Source: Thermomonas aquatica (lineage in GTDB: Bacteria; Pseudomonadota; Gammaproteobacteria; Xanthomonadales; Xanthomonadaceae). From it: 64,000 nt of DNA. The stretch's first letter is position 1; each line of letters opens with the position of its first letter. Shown here piece after piece: positions 16,173 through 25,594 of the stretch. Below the pieces are notes generated by a model. It made no database searches and was not told the DNA's origin. It saw only the letters and a program-made list of their open reading frames with translations. The stretch is taken from the NCBI RefSeq assembly GCF_006337105.1, contig NZ_CP040871.1, forward strand, positions 620,001 through 684,000, in the 5' to 3' direction. Made by a program: the position numbers and the translations under genes.

Positions 16173-17705
16173 ATGTCCCACCCCGTCCTCACCGCGCTCG
16201 GCCTGCAGGCCGTCGAATCCGGCACCTACCTCGGCAATGGCGAATGGTCGAAGACCAGCGATGCCGGCGTGCTGGAACCGGTCAACCCGACCACCGGCGA
16301 GGTGCTGGGCCGCGTGCAGGCCTCCTCCAAGGCCGATTACGACACCATCGTCGAGCGCGCCCAGGCCGCGTTCAAGGTCTGGCGCACCACCCCGGCGCCG
16401 CGCCGCGGCGAGGCGATCCGCCTGTGCGCGGATGCGCTGCGCGCGCACAAGGACGCACTGGGCTCGCTGGTCGCGCTGGAAATGGGCAAGTCCAAGCCGG
16501 AAGGCGACGGCGAAGTGCAGGAAATGATCGACATCGGCGAATTCGCCGTCGGCCTGTCGCGCCAGCTGTACGGCCTGACCATGCATTCCGAGCGCCCCGG
16601 CCACCGCATGTACGAGCAGTGGCACCCGATCGGCCTGGTCGGGATCATCAGCGCATTCAACTTCCCGGTCGCGGTCTGGGCCTGGAACAGCTTCGTGGCG
16701 GCGGTGTGCGGCGACATCAGCATCTGGAAGCCGTCGCCGAAGACCCCGCTGTCGGCCATCGCCAGCATGAAGATCTGCAACGAGGCGCTGCGCAAGGGCG
16801 GCTTCCCGGACATCTTCTTCCTGTTCAACGACGCCGGCAGCGAGCTGGCGCAGCAGTTCGTCGACGACAAGCGCATCCCGCTGATCAGCTTCACCGGCAG
16901 CACCAAGGTCGGCCGCATGGTCGGCGAGAACGTGGCGCGCCGCATGGGCCGCAGCCTGCTGGAACTGGGCGGCAACAACGCGATCATCGTCGACGAAACC
17001 GCCGACCTGAAGCTGGCGATCCCGGCGATCGCGTTCGGCGCGGTCGGCACCGCCGGCCAGCGCTGCACCACCACCCGCCGCCTGATCGTGCATGAATCGG
17101 TGTACGACGACGTGCTGGCCAAGCTGATCGCCGCCTACAAGCAGGTCGAAGGCAAGATCGGCGATCCCACCGACCCGAAGAACCTGATGGGCCCGCTCAA
17201 CAGCAAGGACGGCGTGGACGCCTACCTCGACGCCATCGCCAAGGCCAAGGCCGCGGGTGGCAAGGTCGAGACCGGCGGCGAAGCGATCGACCGCCCCGGC
17301 AACTTCGTGCTGCCGGCGATCGTCACCGGCCTGAAGAACACCGATGAGATCGTCCAGCACGAGACCTTCGCGCCGATCCTGTACGTGATGAAGTACACCG
17401 ACCTGGCCGACGCCATCGACATGCAGAACGCGGTGCCGCAGGGCCTGTCGTCCTCGATCTTCACCACCAACCTGAAACGCGCGGAAGCCTTCCTGTCCGC
17501 GGCCGGCAGCGACTGCGGCATCGCCAACGTCAACATCGGCACCAGCGGCGCCGAGATCGGCGGTGCGTTCGGCGGCGAGAAGGAAACCGGCGGCGGCCGC
17601 GAATCCGGCAGCGACGCCTGGAAGGCCTACATGCGCCGGCAGACCAATACCATCAACTACTCCGACGCGCTGCCGCTGGCGCAGGGCATCAAGTTCGACC
17701 TCTGA
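16173..17705 (+). CDS. amaB: ALDH7-family aldehyde dehydrogenase (alpha-aminoadipate semialdehyde dehydrogenase type)
   Basis: A 510-aa NAD-dependent dehydrogenase. Motifs in order are the fold segment [13 protein letters not shown] near residue 165, LELGGNNAI (general-base Glu) near residue 265, and [13 protein letters not shown] with the nucleophilic Cys near residue 300. The C-terminal ALDH segment is [19 protein letters not shown]. This pattern is that of ALDH7 (antiquitin/AmaB), which oxidises alpha-aminoadipate semialdehyde in lysine breakdown and can detoxify betaine or lipid aldehydes. The start at 16173 has GGAG about nine bases upstream. No lysine-catabolic neighbour is seen, so the physiological substrate is uncertain. 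Confidence 0.88.
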   Translation: MSHPVLTALGLQAVESGTYLGNGEWSKTSDAGVLEPVNPTTGEVLGRVQASSKADYDTIVERAQAAFKVWRTTPAPRRGEAIRLCADALRAHKDALGSLVALEMGKSKPEGDGEVQEMIDIGEFAVGLSRQLYGLTMHSERPGHRMYEQWHPIGLVGIISAFNFPVAVWAWNSFVAAVCGDISIWKPSPKTPLSAIASMKICNEALRKGGFPDIFFLFNDAGSELAQQFVDDKRIPLISFTGSTKVGRMVGENVARRMGRSLLELGGNNAIIVDETADLKLAIPAIAFGAVGTAGQRCTTTRRLIVHESVYDDVLAKLIAAYKQVEGKIGDPTDPKNLMGPLNSKDGVDAYLDAIAKAKAAGGKVETGGEAIDRPGNFVLPAIVTGLKNTDEIVQHETFAPILYVMKYTDLADAIDMQNAVPQGLSSSIFTTNLKRAEAFLSAAGSDCGIANVNIGTSGAEIGGAFGGEKETGGGRESGSDAWKAYMRRQTNTINYSDALPLAQGIKFDL

Positions 17706-17715
17706 GGCCAACGCC

Positions 17716-18003
17716 ATGAATGCCAACCTCCGCCAGACCAGCACGCTCGCCATCATCAGCCTCGTCTCCGGCATCCTCGGCTGGACGCTGCTGCCGTTCC
17801 TCGGCAGCATCGCCGCGGTGATCTTCGGCCACATGGCGCGCGGCGAGATCCGCCGCCAGCCCGACCGCCTCGAAGGCGACGGCCTGGCGGTCGCCGGCCT
17901 GGTGCTGGGCTACCTCTCGATCGCGCTGGCGGTGCTGGTGGTGGTCGCGATCTTCCTGCTCTTCGGCGGCCTTGCGGCGTTCCTCGCGTTCGCGAACCAC
18001 TGA
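17716..18003 (+). CDS. Small DUF4190-type membrane protein
   Basis: A 95-aa protein with two hydrophobic helices: STLAIISLVSGILGWTLLPF near the N terminus and a long Leu/Val-rich helix near residues 62-90. Between them is a short polar loop containing GHMARGEIRRQPDRLEGDG. This is the usual layout of DUF4190 proteins. A GAGG ribosome site overlaps the stop of the preceding dehydrogenase gene, 11 bases upstream, and only three bases separate it from pyrD, so co-transcription with both is likely. Function is unknown. Confidence 0.8.
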   Translation: MNANLRQTSTLAIISLVSGILGWTLLPFLGSIAAVIFGHMARGEIRRQPDRLEGDGLAVAGLVLGYLSIALAVLVVVAIFLLFGGLAAFLAFANH

Positions 18004-18006
18004 CCC

Positions 18007-19062
18007 TTGTACGGACTCGCCCGCCCGTTCCTGTTCGCCTTCGATGCCGAGCGTGCGCACGGCCTCGGCCTGGCGTCGATGGAGGCCGCCTACCGCAGCG
18101 GCCTGAACCCGCTGTTGGCGGCCGCCGCCAAGCCGCTGCCGACCAAGGCGTTCGGGCTGACCTTCCAGAATCCGGTCGGCCTGGCCGCCGGCCTGGACAA
18201 GAACGGCGCGCACATCGACGCGCTGATGGCGCTGGGCTTCGGCTTCATCGAGATCGGCACCACCACGCCGCGCGCGCAGCCGGGCAATCCCAGGCCGCGC
18301 ATGTTCCGCCTGCCGCAACACGAGGCCATCATCAACCGCCTCGGCTTCAACAACGAGGGCGTGGATGCGCTGGTGCGCAATGTCGAACGTTCGCGCCGCG
18401 ACCGCGCCCTGCTCGGCATCAACATCGGCAAGAACAAGGACACGCCGAACGAATCGGCGGAGGCCGATTACCTGTTCTGCCTGGAACGCGTGTACCCGCT
18501 GGCGGACTACGTCACGGTCAACATCTCCTCGCCGAACACCGCCGGCCTGCGCGAACTGCAGGAAGAACAGGCGCTGCGGCGGCTGGTCGGCACCCTGCGC
18601 GAGGCGCAGGAGAAGCTCGGCGCGCAGCACGGCAAGCGGGTGCCGATGCTGGTCAAGATCGCACCCGACCTCAGCGACAGCGACATCGACGCCGCCGGCC
18701 GCGTGCTCGGCGACCTGCAGGTGGACGGGGTGATCGCCGGCAACACCACCATCTCGCGCGACGGCGTGGAAGGCGCGCGCCATGCCGATGAAGTCGGCGG
18801 CCTGTCCGGCGCGCCGCTGATGGGCAAGTCCACCGCGGTGCTGCGCATGCTGCGCACGCGCCTGCCCGAATCCATCCCGCTGGTCGGGGTGGGCGGCATC
18901 CTGCACGGCGCGGACGCCGCCACCAAGCAGGCGGCGGGCGCGACCCTGGTGCAGCTCTATACCGGCCTGGTCTATCGCGGCCCGGCCTTGATCGGCGAAT
19001 GCGTGGACGCGCTGCGCCGGCGCAAGGAAGCCCCCAGCAGCACCCCGCTGCCGCTGGCATGA
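18007..19062 (+). CDS. pyrD: Dihydroorotate dehydrogenase (quinone), class 2
   Basis: A 351-aa membrane-associated flavoprotein oxidising dihydroorotate to orotate with quinone as acceptor, the fourth step of pyrimidine synthesis. The N-terminal membrane-contacting helices ([19 protein letters not shown]) define class 2. [29 protein letters not shown] (with the catalytic Ser) and VGVGGIL give the FMN barrel. The start is TTG at 18007: family members begin M-Y-x-L-A-R-P at this point, and the next ATG would remove the N-terminal helix. The stop overlaps the murB ATG by four bases. Confidence 0.94.
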   Translation: MYGLARPFLFAFDAERAHGLGLASMEAAYRSGLNPLLAAAAKPLPTKAFGLTFQNPVGLAAGLDKNGAHIDALMALGFGFIEIGTTTPRAQPGNPRPRMFRLPQHEAIINRLGFNNEGVDALVRNVERSRRDRALLGINIGKNKDTPNESAEADYLFCLERVYPLADYVTVNISSPNTAGLRELQEEQALRRLVGTLREAQEKLGAQHGKRVPMLVKIAPDLSDSDIDAAGRVLGDLQVDGVIAGNTTISRDGVEGARHADEVGGLSGAPLMGKSTAVLRMLRTRLPESIPLVGVGGILHGADAATKQAAGATLVQLYTGLVYRGPALIGECVDALRRRKEAPSSTPLPLA

Positions 19063-20108
19063 CCACGGGTTTCCGCCTCGTCGAGAACGCGCGCCTGGAT
19101 GCGCGCAACACCTTCGGCGTGCACGCCACCGCACCGATGCTGGTCGAGGTCGCGGATGCCGCCGCGCTGCCCGAACTGTTCGGCTACGCGATGCTGCGCG
19201 ACGGCCCGGTACTGGTGCTGGGCGGCGGCAGCAACCTGCTGTTCGCCGGCGATCCGCCGGGCGCGGCGTTGTCGCTGACCGCGCAACGCATCGAAATCGT
19301 CGAAGACGCGGGCGATGCCGCCATCGTCCGCGCCGATGCCGGCGTGGTCTGGCACGACTTCGTGCTGTGGACGCTGGGCCACGGCCTGTGCGGCCTCGAG
19401 AACCTGTCGCTGATCCCGGGCACGGTCGGCGCCGCGCCGATCCAGAACATCGGCGCCTATGGCGTGGAAGTGCGCGACTGCATCCATGCGGTGGACGCCT
19501 TCGACCGCCGCAGCGGCAGCTTCGTGCGCTTCACCGCCGCCGAATGCGCATTCGCCTACCGCGATTCGCTGTTCAAGCGCGATCCCGAGCATTACATCGT
19601 GACCGCGGTGGAGTTCGCGCTGTCGCGCACGCCGGCACTGAAGCTGGAGTACGCCGGCATCGCCGAGGAATTGCAGGCGATGGGCATCGACGGCTCGCCG
19701 CGCGCCTCGCAGGTGGCCGAAGCGGTGATCCGCATCCGCCAGCGCAAGCTGCCCGACCCGGCGCTGCTGGGCAATGCCGGCAGCTTCTTCAAGAACCCGA
19801 TCGTGCCGCTCGCGCAGGCGGAGGCATTGCTCGCCGCACACGCGTCGATGCCGGTGTTCCGCGGTGCCGGCGAGGACAGCCGCAAGCTGTCCGCGGCCTG
19901 GTTGATCGACCAGTGCGGCTGGAAGGGCTACCGCGATGACGACGGCGATGCCGGCGTGTCCGCCGCGCATGCGCTGGTGCTGGTCAACCACGGCCATGCC
20001 ACTGGGGCGCAACTGCTGGGCCTCGCCCGTCGCATCGCGGCGTCGGTGCAGGGGCGCTTCGGCGTGGCGATCGAGCCCGAACCGCGCATCATCGGCGCGA
20101 GCTGGTGA
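19059..20108 (+). CDS. murB: UDP-N-acetylenolpyruvoylglucosamine reductase
   Basis: A 349-aa cytoplasmic FAD enzyme that reduces UDP-GlcNAc-enolpyruvate with NADPH to UDP-MurNAc in peptidoglycan synthesis. [15 protein letters not shown] begins the FAD domain; [12 protein letters not shown] and [19 protein letters not shown] are the flavin-binding signatures. [12 protein letters not shown] holds the catalytic Ser. The YRDSLFK segment and overall length fit the type I (E. coli-like) enzyme. It starts inside the pyrD stop, so the two are translationally coupled despite unrelated pathways. Confidence 0.95.
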   Translation: MTTGFRLVENARLDARNTFGVHATAPMLVEVADAAALPELFGYAMLRDGPVLVLGGGSNLLFAGDPPGAALSLTAQRIEIVEDAGDAAIVRADAGVVWHDFVLWTLGHGLCGLENLSLIPGTVGAAPIQNIGAYGVEVRDCIHAVDAFDRRSGSFVRFTAAECAFAYRDSLFKRDPEHYIVTAVEFALSRTPALKLEYAGIAEELQAMGIDGSPRASQVAEAVIRIRQRKLPDPALLGNAGSFFKNPIVPLAQAEALLAAHASMPVFRGAGEDSRKLSAAWLIDQCGWKGYRDDDGDAGVSAAHALVLVNHGHATGAQLLGLARRIAASVQGRFGVAIEPEPRIIGASW

Positions 20109-20121
20109 GCCACGCCCGATC

Positions 20122-21057
20122 GTGAACACGCAACTGCGCGCCGCGCTGTTGATGCTGGCCAGCACCTTCGGCTTCGGCCTGATGGCGATCTGCATCCGCC
20201 TGGCCTCGCAGACCGAACCGACCTGGGAAGTGGCGTTCTTCCGCAACGCCTTCGGCCTGCTGTCGCTGCTGCCCATGCTGCTGTGGCCGGTGCTGCGCCA
20301 AGGCGGCCAGCGCCCGCTGGCGCGCTTCGCCGCGCACGTGCGCACCACCCAGCTGCCGCGCTATTTCATCCGTTGCGGGATCGGCATCGTCAGCATGTTC
20401 TGCGGGTTCTGGGCGATCGGCCACCTGCCGCTGGCGCAGGCGATCTCGCTGGCGTATTCCTCGCCGATCTTCATCACCATCGCCGCCGCGCTGTGGCTGG
20501 GCGAACGCGTGCGCCTGCGCCGCTGGGCGGCGGTCGCGGCCGGCTTCGTCGGCGTGCTGGTGATCGTGCAGCCGTGGTCGCACGCGTTCACCGGCGGCAC
20601 CCTGGTCGCGGTGGGCGCGGCGATGATGAACGCGCTGGTCGCGATCCAGATCAAGCAGCTGTCGCGGGTGGACAAGGCCGACACCATCGTGTTCTGGACC
20701 TACGTGCTGTGGGTGCCGATGTCGCTGCTGCCCGCGCTGTTCGTCTGGCACCCGCCGCAGGGCATCGCCTGGCTGTGGCTGGCGCTGTCCGGCGTGCTCG
20801 GCACCGTCGGCCAGGTGCTCTGGACGCGCGCGCTGAAGCTGGGCGAGGTATCGGCGCTGACCCCGATCAGCTTCGTGCAACTGCCGATCGTGACCTTGGC
20901 CGGCTGGCTGCTGTTCGCCGAGGCCGTCGATGGCGACACCCTGCTCGGCGCGGCGATCATCCTCTCCGCGACTTTCTACATCGCCCAGCGCGAGGCGCGG
21001 TTGGCGCGCCAGGCCGCCTCGCAGGCGCCGAGCGAAGCCGCCAAACCTGGCGAATGA
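20122..21057 (+). CDS. DMT-superfamily (EamA) transporter
   Basis: A 311-aa inner-membrane protein with about ten hydrophobic helices in two EamA repeats. AQAISLAYSSPIFITIAAALWLGE and GEVSALTPISFVQLPIVTLAG are the typical ends of each repeat. The family exports amino acids, nucleotide bases or other small metabolites; the substrate is unknown. The start is GTG at 20122, 13 bases after murB, chosen because the first helix follows at once. The gene ends one base from the end of the convergent kinase gene. Confidence 0.85.
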   Translation: MNTQLRAALLMLASTFGFGLMAICIRLASQTEPTWEVAFFRNAFGLLSLLPMLLWPVLRQGGQRPLARFAAHVRTTQLPRYFIRCGIGIVSMFCGFWAIGHLPLAQAISLAYSSPIFITIAAALWLGERVRLRRWAAVAAGFVGVLVIVQPWSHAFTGGTLVAVGAAMMNALVAIQIKQLSRVDKADTIVFWTYVLWVPMSLLPALFVWHPPQGIAWLWLALSGVLGTVGQVLWTRALKLGEVSALTPISFVQLPIVTLAGWLLFAEAVDGDTLLGAAIILSATFYIAQREARLARQAASQAPSEAAKPGE

Positions 21058-21058
21058 C

Positions 21059-23794
21059 TCAGTGCGCGCCGGCCTGCGCGGCCTGCGCTTCCTCGCGTTC
21101 GGTTTCGATGATGTCCTTGCGCTTGGCCGCGCGTTCCTCGTCCAGGCTGTCCGCCCTGGCCTGCAGCAGCGGCGTGATGTAGCGCGCGCGCAACGCGTCG
21201 GCGCCCGCGCGGTCGCCCTGCCGGCGCAGCAATCCTTCCAGTTGCCAGGCCGCGTCGATGGTGCGCGCTGCGTCCGCGCCCAACGCGCCTTCGCGCAGCG
21301 CGAGCAACTCGCGGTACGAGGCGATGGCGAGCGCGTGGTCGCCGAGTGCGTCGGCGGCCTGGGCGCGGATGTCGTAGCCCATGTGCACCTGCGGGTGCTT
21401 GTCGCCGAGCACCTTGTGCGCAAGCGGCAGGATGCGGTCCAGCTGCACGAGCGCAGCCTTCGCCTGGCCGGCCTGGTACAGGGTGGCGCCGCGGTTGAGT
21501 TCGATGAACAGCGTGTCCGGATGCGCCGGCCCGAGCAGGCGGCTGCGGGCCGCGGCGACCTGCCCTTGCAACGCGATCGATTCGTCGAAGCGCTTCAGGC
21601 GCGCAAGGATCGAGGACAGGTTGAGCTTGGCGCGCAGGGTCTGCGGATCGTCCGCGCCCAGCACGCGCGCGCGCGCCTCGGCCACCGCCTCGGCGATCGG
21701 CAGCGCATCCGCCGGCTTGCCGCTGTCGTTGAGCATGTTGCCGAGGTTGCCGCGCTCGCCCAGGGTGGTCGGGTGTTCGGCGCCGAGCCGGCGCGTCTGC
21801 GTCGCCACCAGGCTGCGCTGCAGGGCGACCGCGCCGTCCTTGTCGCCGGTCATGATCCGCATCACCGCCAGGTTGTGCTGCGCCGACAGGGTGTCCGCGT
21901 GGTCCGCGCCCAGCACCTGCATGCGCATCGGCACCAGCGCTTCCATCAGCGCGCGGCCGGCCTGCGCTTCGCCCATGCGCCCGAGCAGGATGGCGAGGTC
22001 GTTGGTGACTTCCATCGTGGTCGGGTCGCGCTCGCCGCGCAGTTCGATGGCGTCGCCGCGCAGGCCTTCCATCAGCTTGCGCGCACGCGGGCGGTCGCCC
22101 AGCGCGGCGATCGCCTCGGCCTCGCCGAGCCGCAGCTTCAGCCGCACCGGTTCGCCCAGCGGCAGGCGCGCGGCATCGCGCAAGGCGGCCTGCACCAGTG
22201 CCAGCGCATCCTTGGGTTCGGCCGCCTCCAGCATCGCCGCTGCCTGCTGCTGCCGCGCGCGCAGCGTTTCCGGCGCCGCCGCGCCCAGCGCGCCGGCGCG
22301 GTAAGCGGCGACCCGGGCGAAGATGCGCGCCGCGTCCTTCGGCAGGCCCAGCGCCAGCCGCACCTTCGCCACCGATTCGCGCAGGTCGGCGGCCAGCGCC
22401 GGCTCGCGGGCGAAATCGCGGGCGATCGCGCGTTCGGCATTGGCGAGGATGTCGCGGTCGACCAGGCCGCGGGCGATATCGGCGGTGCTGGCGTGCGCCA
22501 GGCCCAGCTCGAACCCCGGCAGGTCGGCGGCCGCCTGCTGCGCCACCTGCTCGCGCAGGCCGGTGGCCATGCCGATGCCCATCGCCTCGATGTCGATGCC
22601 TTCCAGCATCGACTGCTGGAACGCCGCCACCTTCTCCAGCTCCGCGCTGCGCTGTTCGGCGATGGCGCGTTGCGCGCGCGCCTGCAGCAGGCCGTACACC
22701 GACAGCGCCAGGCCGCCGACCAATGCCAGCGCGACGAGCGACGCCGCGGCGATCCCGCTGCGATGGCGCTGCGCGAACTTGCGCACGGCGTACCCGCGCG
22801 AAGGCGGCACCGCCTGCAGCGGCCGGCGGTCGAGGAAGCGCTGCAAATCGTCGGCCAGCGCCGCCGCGGAGGCATAACGCTGGTTGCGGTCGTGGCGCAT
22901 CGCCTTGGCCACCACCCAGTCGAGTTCGCCGCGCAGCACGCGCCGCATGCGCGGCAGCGATTCGCCGCGCGCCTGCGCCAGTTTCGCCGCATCCAGCGGC
23001 GACAGCGTGGACAGCTGTTCCGAAGGCAGGCGCAGGCTGCGGCCGTGGTCGGTGACGGTTTCGCCGGCGGCCGGCGGCCGCTGCCCCGTCAGCAGTTCGC
23101 ACAGCACCACCCCCAGCGCGTACACGTCGCTGCGGGTATCCACCAGCGACTGGTCGCCGCCGGCCTGTTCCGGGCTCATGTAATCGGGGGTGCCGGCGAT
23201 TTCGCGGCCTTCGGTCAGCGAGCTGGCGGTGGCGATGCCGAAGTCGATGATCTTCGGCAACGCGCGGCCGTCGACTTCGTCCACCAGCAGGTTGCCGGGC
23301 TTCAGGTCGCGGTGGATGACGCCTTTCTGGTGCGCATGCTGCACGCCCTCGCAGACGCGGATGAACAGCGCGATGCGCTCCGCCAACGGCGATGCGTGCT
23401 GGTCGCACCAGCGGGTGATCGGACTGCCGGCGATGAACTCCATCGCGAAGAACGGATGCCCGTCCGGAGTGGTGTCGGCGTCGTAGACATGGGCGATGGC
23501 GGGATGCCGCATCTGCGCCAGCAACTGGCGCTCGACCTCGAAATAGGCCAGGTGGCGCGCATCCAGCTTCTGCGCGCGCAGCAACTTGAGCGCCACCGTC
23601 CGGTGCACCGGCTCCAGTTGCTCGGCGCGGTACACCGCGCCCATGCCGCCGCGGCCGAGCAGGCTCTCGATGCGGTAGCGCCCCAGGCGCGCGCCTGGGG
23701 CGAGCGCATCGTGCTCGGTGCCGACGCCCGCCGCCGGCGAGCGCGTCGCCAGCAATTCGGTGCGTTCCGGATCGTCGTGGTTGCCCTGCGCCAT
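21059..23794 (-). CDS. Transmembrane Ser/Thr protein kinase with C-terminal TPR-like repeats
   Basis: A 911-aa kinase. Its N-terminal Hanks-type domain (about residues 40-300) has the Gly loop LLGRGGMGAVY, VALKLL with the ATP lysine, HRDLKPGN with the catalytic Asp, IIDFGIA and GTPDYMSPEQAGG. All catalytic residues are present. One transmembrane helix lies near residues 347-370, followed by a coiled stretch and a long C-terminal region of tetratricopeptide-like repeats (recurring H-P-x-T-L and A-L-P motifs). The topology suggests a cytoplasmic kinase with a periplasmic ligand- or protein-binding half. It diverges from a gene for an FHA-domain diguanylate cyclase, a natural phosphothreonine reader, which may be its target. 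Confidence 0.93.
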   Translation of the reverse strand: MAQGNHDDPERTELLATRSPAAGVGTEHDALAPGARLGRYRIESLLGRGGMGAVYRAEQLEPVHRTVALKLLRAQKLDARHLAYFEVERQLLAQMRHPAIAHVYDADTTPDGHPFFAMEFIAGSPITRWCDQHASPLAERIALFIRVCEGVQHAHQKGVIHRDLKPGNLLVDEVDGRALPKIIDFGIATASSLTEGREIAGTPDYMSPEQAGGDQSLVDTRSDVYALGVVLCELLTGQRPPAAGETVTDHGRSLRLPSEQLSTLSPLDAAKLAQARGESLPRMRRVLRGELDWVVAKAMRHDRNQRYASAAALADDLQRFLDRRPLQAVPPSRGYAVRKFAQRHRSGIAAASLVALALVGGLALSVYGLLQARAQRAIAEQRSAELEKVAAFQQSMLEGIDIEAMGIGMATGLREQVAQQAAADLPGFELGLAHASTADIARGLVDRDILANAERAIARDFAREPALAADLRESVAKVRLALGLPKDAARIFARVAAYRAGALGAAAPETLRARQQQAAAMLEAAEPKDALALVQAALRDAARLPLGEPVRLKLRLGEAEAIAALGDRPRARKLMEGLRGDAIELRGERDPTTMEVTNDLAILLGRMGEAQAGRALMEALVPMRMQVLGADHADTLSAQHNLAVMRIMTGDKDGAVALQRSLVATQTRRLGAEHPTTLGERGNLGNMLNDSGKPADALPIAEAVAEARARVLGADDPQTLRAKLNLSSILARLKRFDESIALQGQVAAARSRLLGPAHPDTLFIELNRGATLYQAGQAKAALVQLDRILPLAHKVLGDKHPQVHMGYDIRAQAADALGDHALAIASYRELLALREGALGADAARTIDAAWQLEGLLRRQGDRAGADALRARYITPLLQARADSLDEERAAKRKDIIETEREEAQAAQAGAH

Positions 23795-23844
23795 GCTCGT
23801 CCCCTGCCCTGCGCGCGATTCTAGCGAAAGGCCCGATGGCGGCC

Positions 23845-23873
23845 CTGACCGCGTCGCCGGCAGCGGCTACACT
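23845..23873 (+). promoter_or_regulatory. Candidate promoter of the FHA-GGDEF gene
   Basis: CTGACC (23845-23850), a 17-base spacer, then TACACT (23868-23873); each hexamer matches the sigma-70 consensus at four positions. Initiation near 23880 would give a short leader to the ATG at 23899 and argues against an upstream start. On the other strand TAGAAT (23823-23818) is a likely -10 for the kinase gene, without a good -35. Confidence 0.4.
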
Positions 23874-23898
23874 CGCGGGAGCCGATCGAACGCGGACC

Positions 23899-24798
23899 AT
23901 GGCCAGCGACCCGCATCCCAACGACACCACCCAGCGCACGATGCTCAGCCAGGGGCCATTGCGGCCGGCGCGGCGCTCGGCCTGCGTGGTGGTGATCCAT
24001 GGCGAGGGCCTGGGGCGGCGCGCGGACATCGACGAGGCGCCGGTGCTGGTCGGGCGTTCGCAGGAAGCCGACCTGGTCATCGCCCACAAGAGCGTCTCGC
24101 GCGAGCACTGCCGGATCTGGCGCGAAGGCGACGGCTATCGCATCCTCGACCTCGGCGCCACCAACGCCACCCGCCTCAACGACCGCCGCATCGACGGCGA
24201 ATCCGCGCTGGCCGACGGCGACCAGGTGACGGTGGGCGAAAGCATCCTCAAGTTCATCAGCCAGGACAGCGTGGAAGCGCGCTACCACGAGGAGATCTAC
24301 CAGCTCGCCACCCACGACGCGCTGACCGAGCTGTACAACCGCCGCCATTTCATCGAGATGGCGGACAAGGAGATCGCGCGCGCGATGCGCCACGCGCGGC
24401 CGCTGTCGCTGTGCATCGTCGACGTCGACCTGTTCAAGCCGGTCAACGACCGCTACGGCCACATCTCCGGCGACGAAGTCCTGCGCCAGATCGCCGCCCT
24501 GCTGCGCCGGCACGCGCGCAGCGACGACCTGGCCGCGCGCATCGGCGGCGAGGAATTCGCCCTGCTGTTGCCGGAATGCGATGCGTTGGCGGCGCAGGCC
24601 TTCGCCGACCGCCTGCGCGAAGCGGTGGCGGTCGCGCCGTTCGCGCCCGGCGGCGAGCCGCAGCGGATCACCATCAGCATCGGCGTGGCCGCGCTGGCGA
24701 CCGGGCGCGATGCCAGGCCCGCACTGATGGCCGCCGCGGATGCCGCGCTGTACCGCGCCAAGAGCGAAGGCCGCAACCGGGTCTGCGTGGAACCCTGA
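23899..24798 (+). CDS. Diguanylate cyclase with N-terminal FHA domain
   Basis: A 299-aa cytoplasmic protein. Residues about 30-115 form a forkhead-associated domain with the phosphothreonine-binding pattern VLVGRSQEADLVI ... SVSREHCRIW and a late ATNATRLND loop. Residues about 135-295 form a GGDEF domain with active site GGEEF near residue 217, which makes c-di-GMP from two GTP. An RxxD inhibitory site (RSDD) lies five residues before the active site, so product feedback is expected. The gene diverges from a Ser/Thr kinase, suggesting phosphorylation-dependent recruitment or activation. The start at 23899 follows a candidate promoter. Confidence 0.93.
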   Translation: MASDPHPNDTTQRTMLSQGPLRPARRSACVVVIHGEGLGRRADIDEAPVLVGRSQEADLVIAHKSVSREHCRIWREGDGYRILDLGATNATRLNDRRIDGESALADGDQVTVGESILKFISQDSVEARYHEEIYQLATHDALTELYNRRHFIEMADKEIARAMRHARPLSLCIVDVDLFKPVNDRYGHISGDEVLRQIAALLRRHARSDDLAARIGGEEFALLLPECDALAAQAFADRLREAVAVAPFAPGGEPQRITISIGVAALATGRDARPALMAAADAALYRAKSEGRNRVCVEP

Positions 24799-24801
24799 GC
24801 C

Positions 24802-25530
24802 TCAGCGTCCCCGCCAGGGTCGCTGGCCGTGCGGGAACACCAGCAGGTAGGCCGCGACCGTCCATGCGCTGGCGGCAGCCCAGCCGGCGAGGATGTCGGA
24901 TGGGTAGTGCACGCCGAGGTAGACCCGCGACAGCCCGACCATCGCCACGAATGCCGCCATCGGCGCGGCCACCCACCAGCGCCAGCGCGTGTGCCAGGCC
25001 AGCAAGGCCAGCACCAGCGCCAGCGTGATCGAGCCCATCGCATGGCCGCTGGGGAAACTGAAGGTGCTCTCCGGCGCGATCGATTCCCACAGCGACGGCC
25101 GCGCGCGCGCGAACAGCTGCTTGGCGCCGAGGTTGAGCAGCGCGGAGCCGATGATCGCGATGCCGGCGAACAGGCCCTCGCGTAGTTTCCGCAGCGCCGC
25201 CAGCGCCAGCACCAGCAGCGCGTCGAACGGCACCACGCCCCATTGGTAGCCGAGCTGCGAGAACAGCAGGAAAGCGCGGTCGAAGCCGTCGCGGGCGATG
25301 GCCCGGGCGAACTGCAGCAGCGGCGCGTCGAACGGGAAGGCCTCGGCTTCGCGCACCTCGTCGGCCAGTTCGCCGAAGCCCCACAGCGGCAGCAGCAGGC
25401 CGGCGAAGGCCAGCAGCAAGCGCCGCCAGCGCCTGCGCAGGAAATCCATGCCGAAGCGCGCGTCTTCGCCGATCGCGCCGGCGATGCCGCGCGCGCCGCG
25501 GCCGGCTTCCTGCTCGTGGAGGTTCGGCAT
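24802..25530 (-). CDS. PAP2-family membrane phosphatase
   Basis: A 242-aa integral-membrane phosphatase. The three catalytic segments are complete: KQLFARARP, SFPSGHAMGS and SRVYLGVHYPSD, spaced between about six hydrophobic helices. Family members remove phosphate from phosphatidate, phosphatidylglycerophosphate or undecaprenyl pyrophosphate on the periplasmic face. Which of these applies is not visible. The gene lies between the FHA-GGDEF gene, which it meets end to end three bases apart, and the HD-GYP gene. The start at 25530 is the first ATG that leaves a short basic N terminus before the first helix. Confidence 0.88.
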   Translation of the reverse strand: MPNLHEQEAGRGARGIAGAIGEDARFGMDFLRRRWRRLLLAFAGLLLPLWGFGELADEVREAEAFPFDAPLLQFARAIARDGFDRAFLLFSQLGYQWGVVPFDALLVLALAALRKLREGLFAGIAIIGSALLNLGAKQLFARARPSLWESIAPESTFSFPSGHAMGSITLALVLALLAWHTRWRWWVAAPMAAFVAMVGLSRVYLGVHYPSDILAGWAAASAWTVAAYLLVFPHGQRPWRGR

Positions 25531-25594
25531 CGATGCTGCAGCAAGGGGTGGCGGGCCGCGATCATGCCATCCCGGCGGCTGCGCGCGCCGCCGG

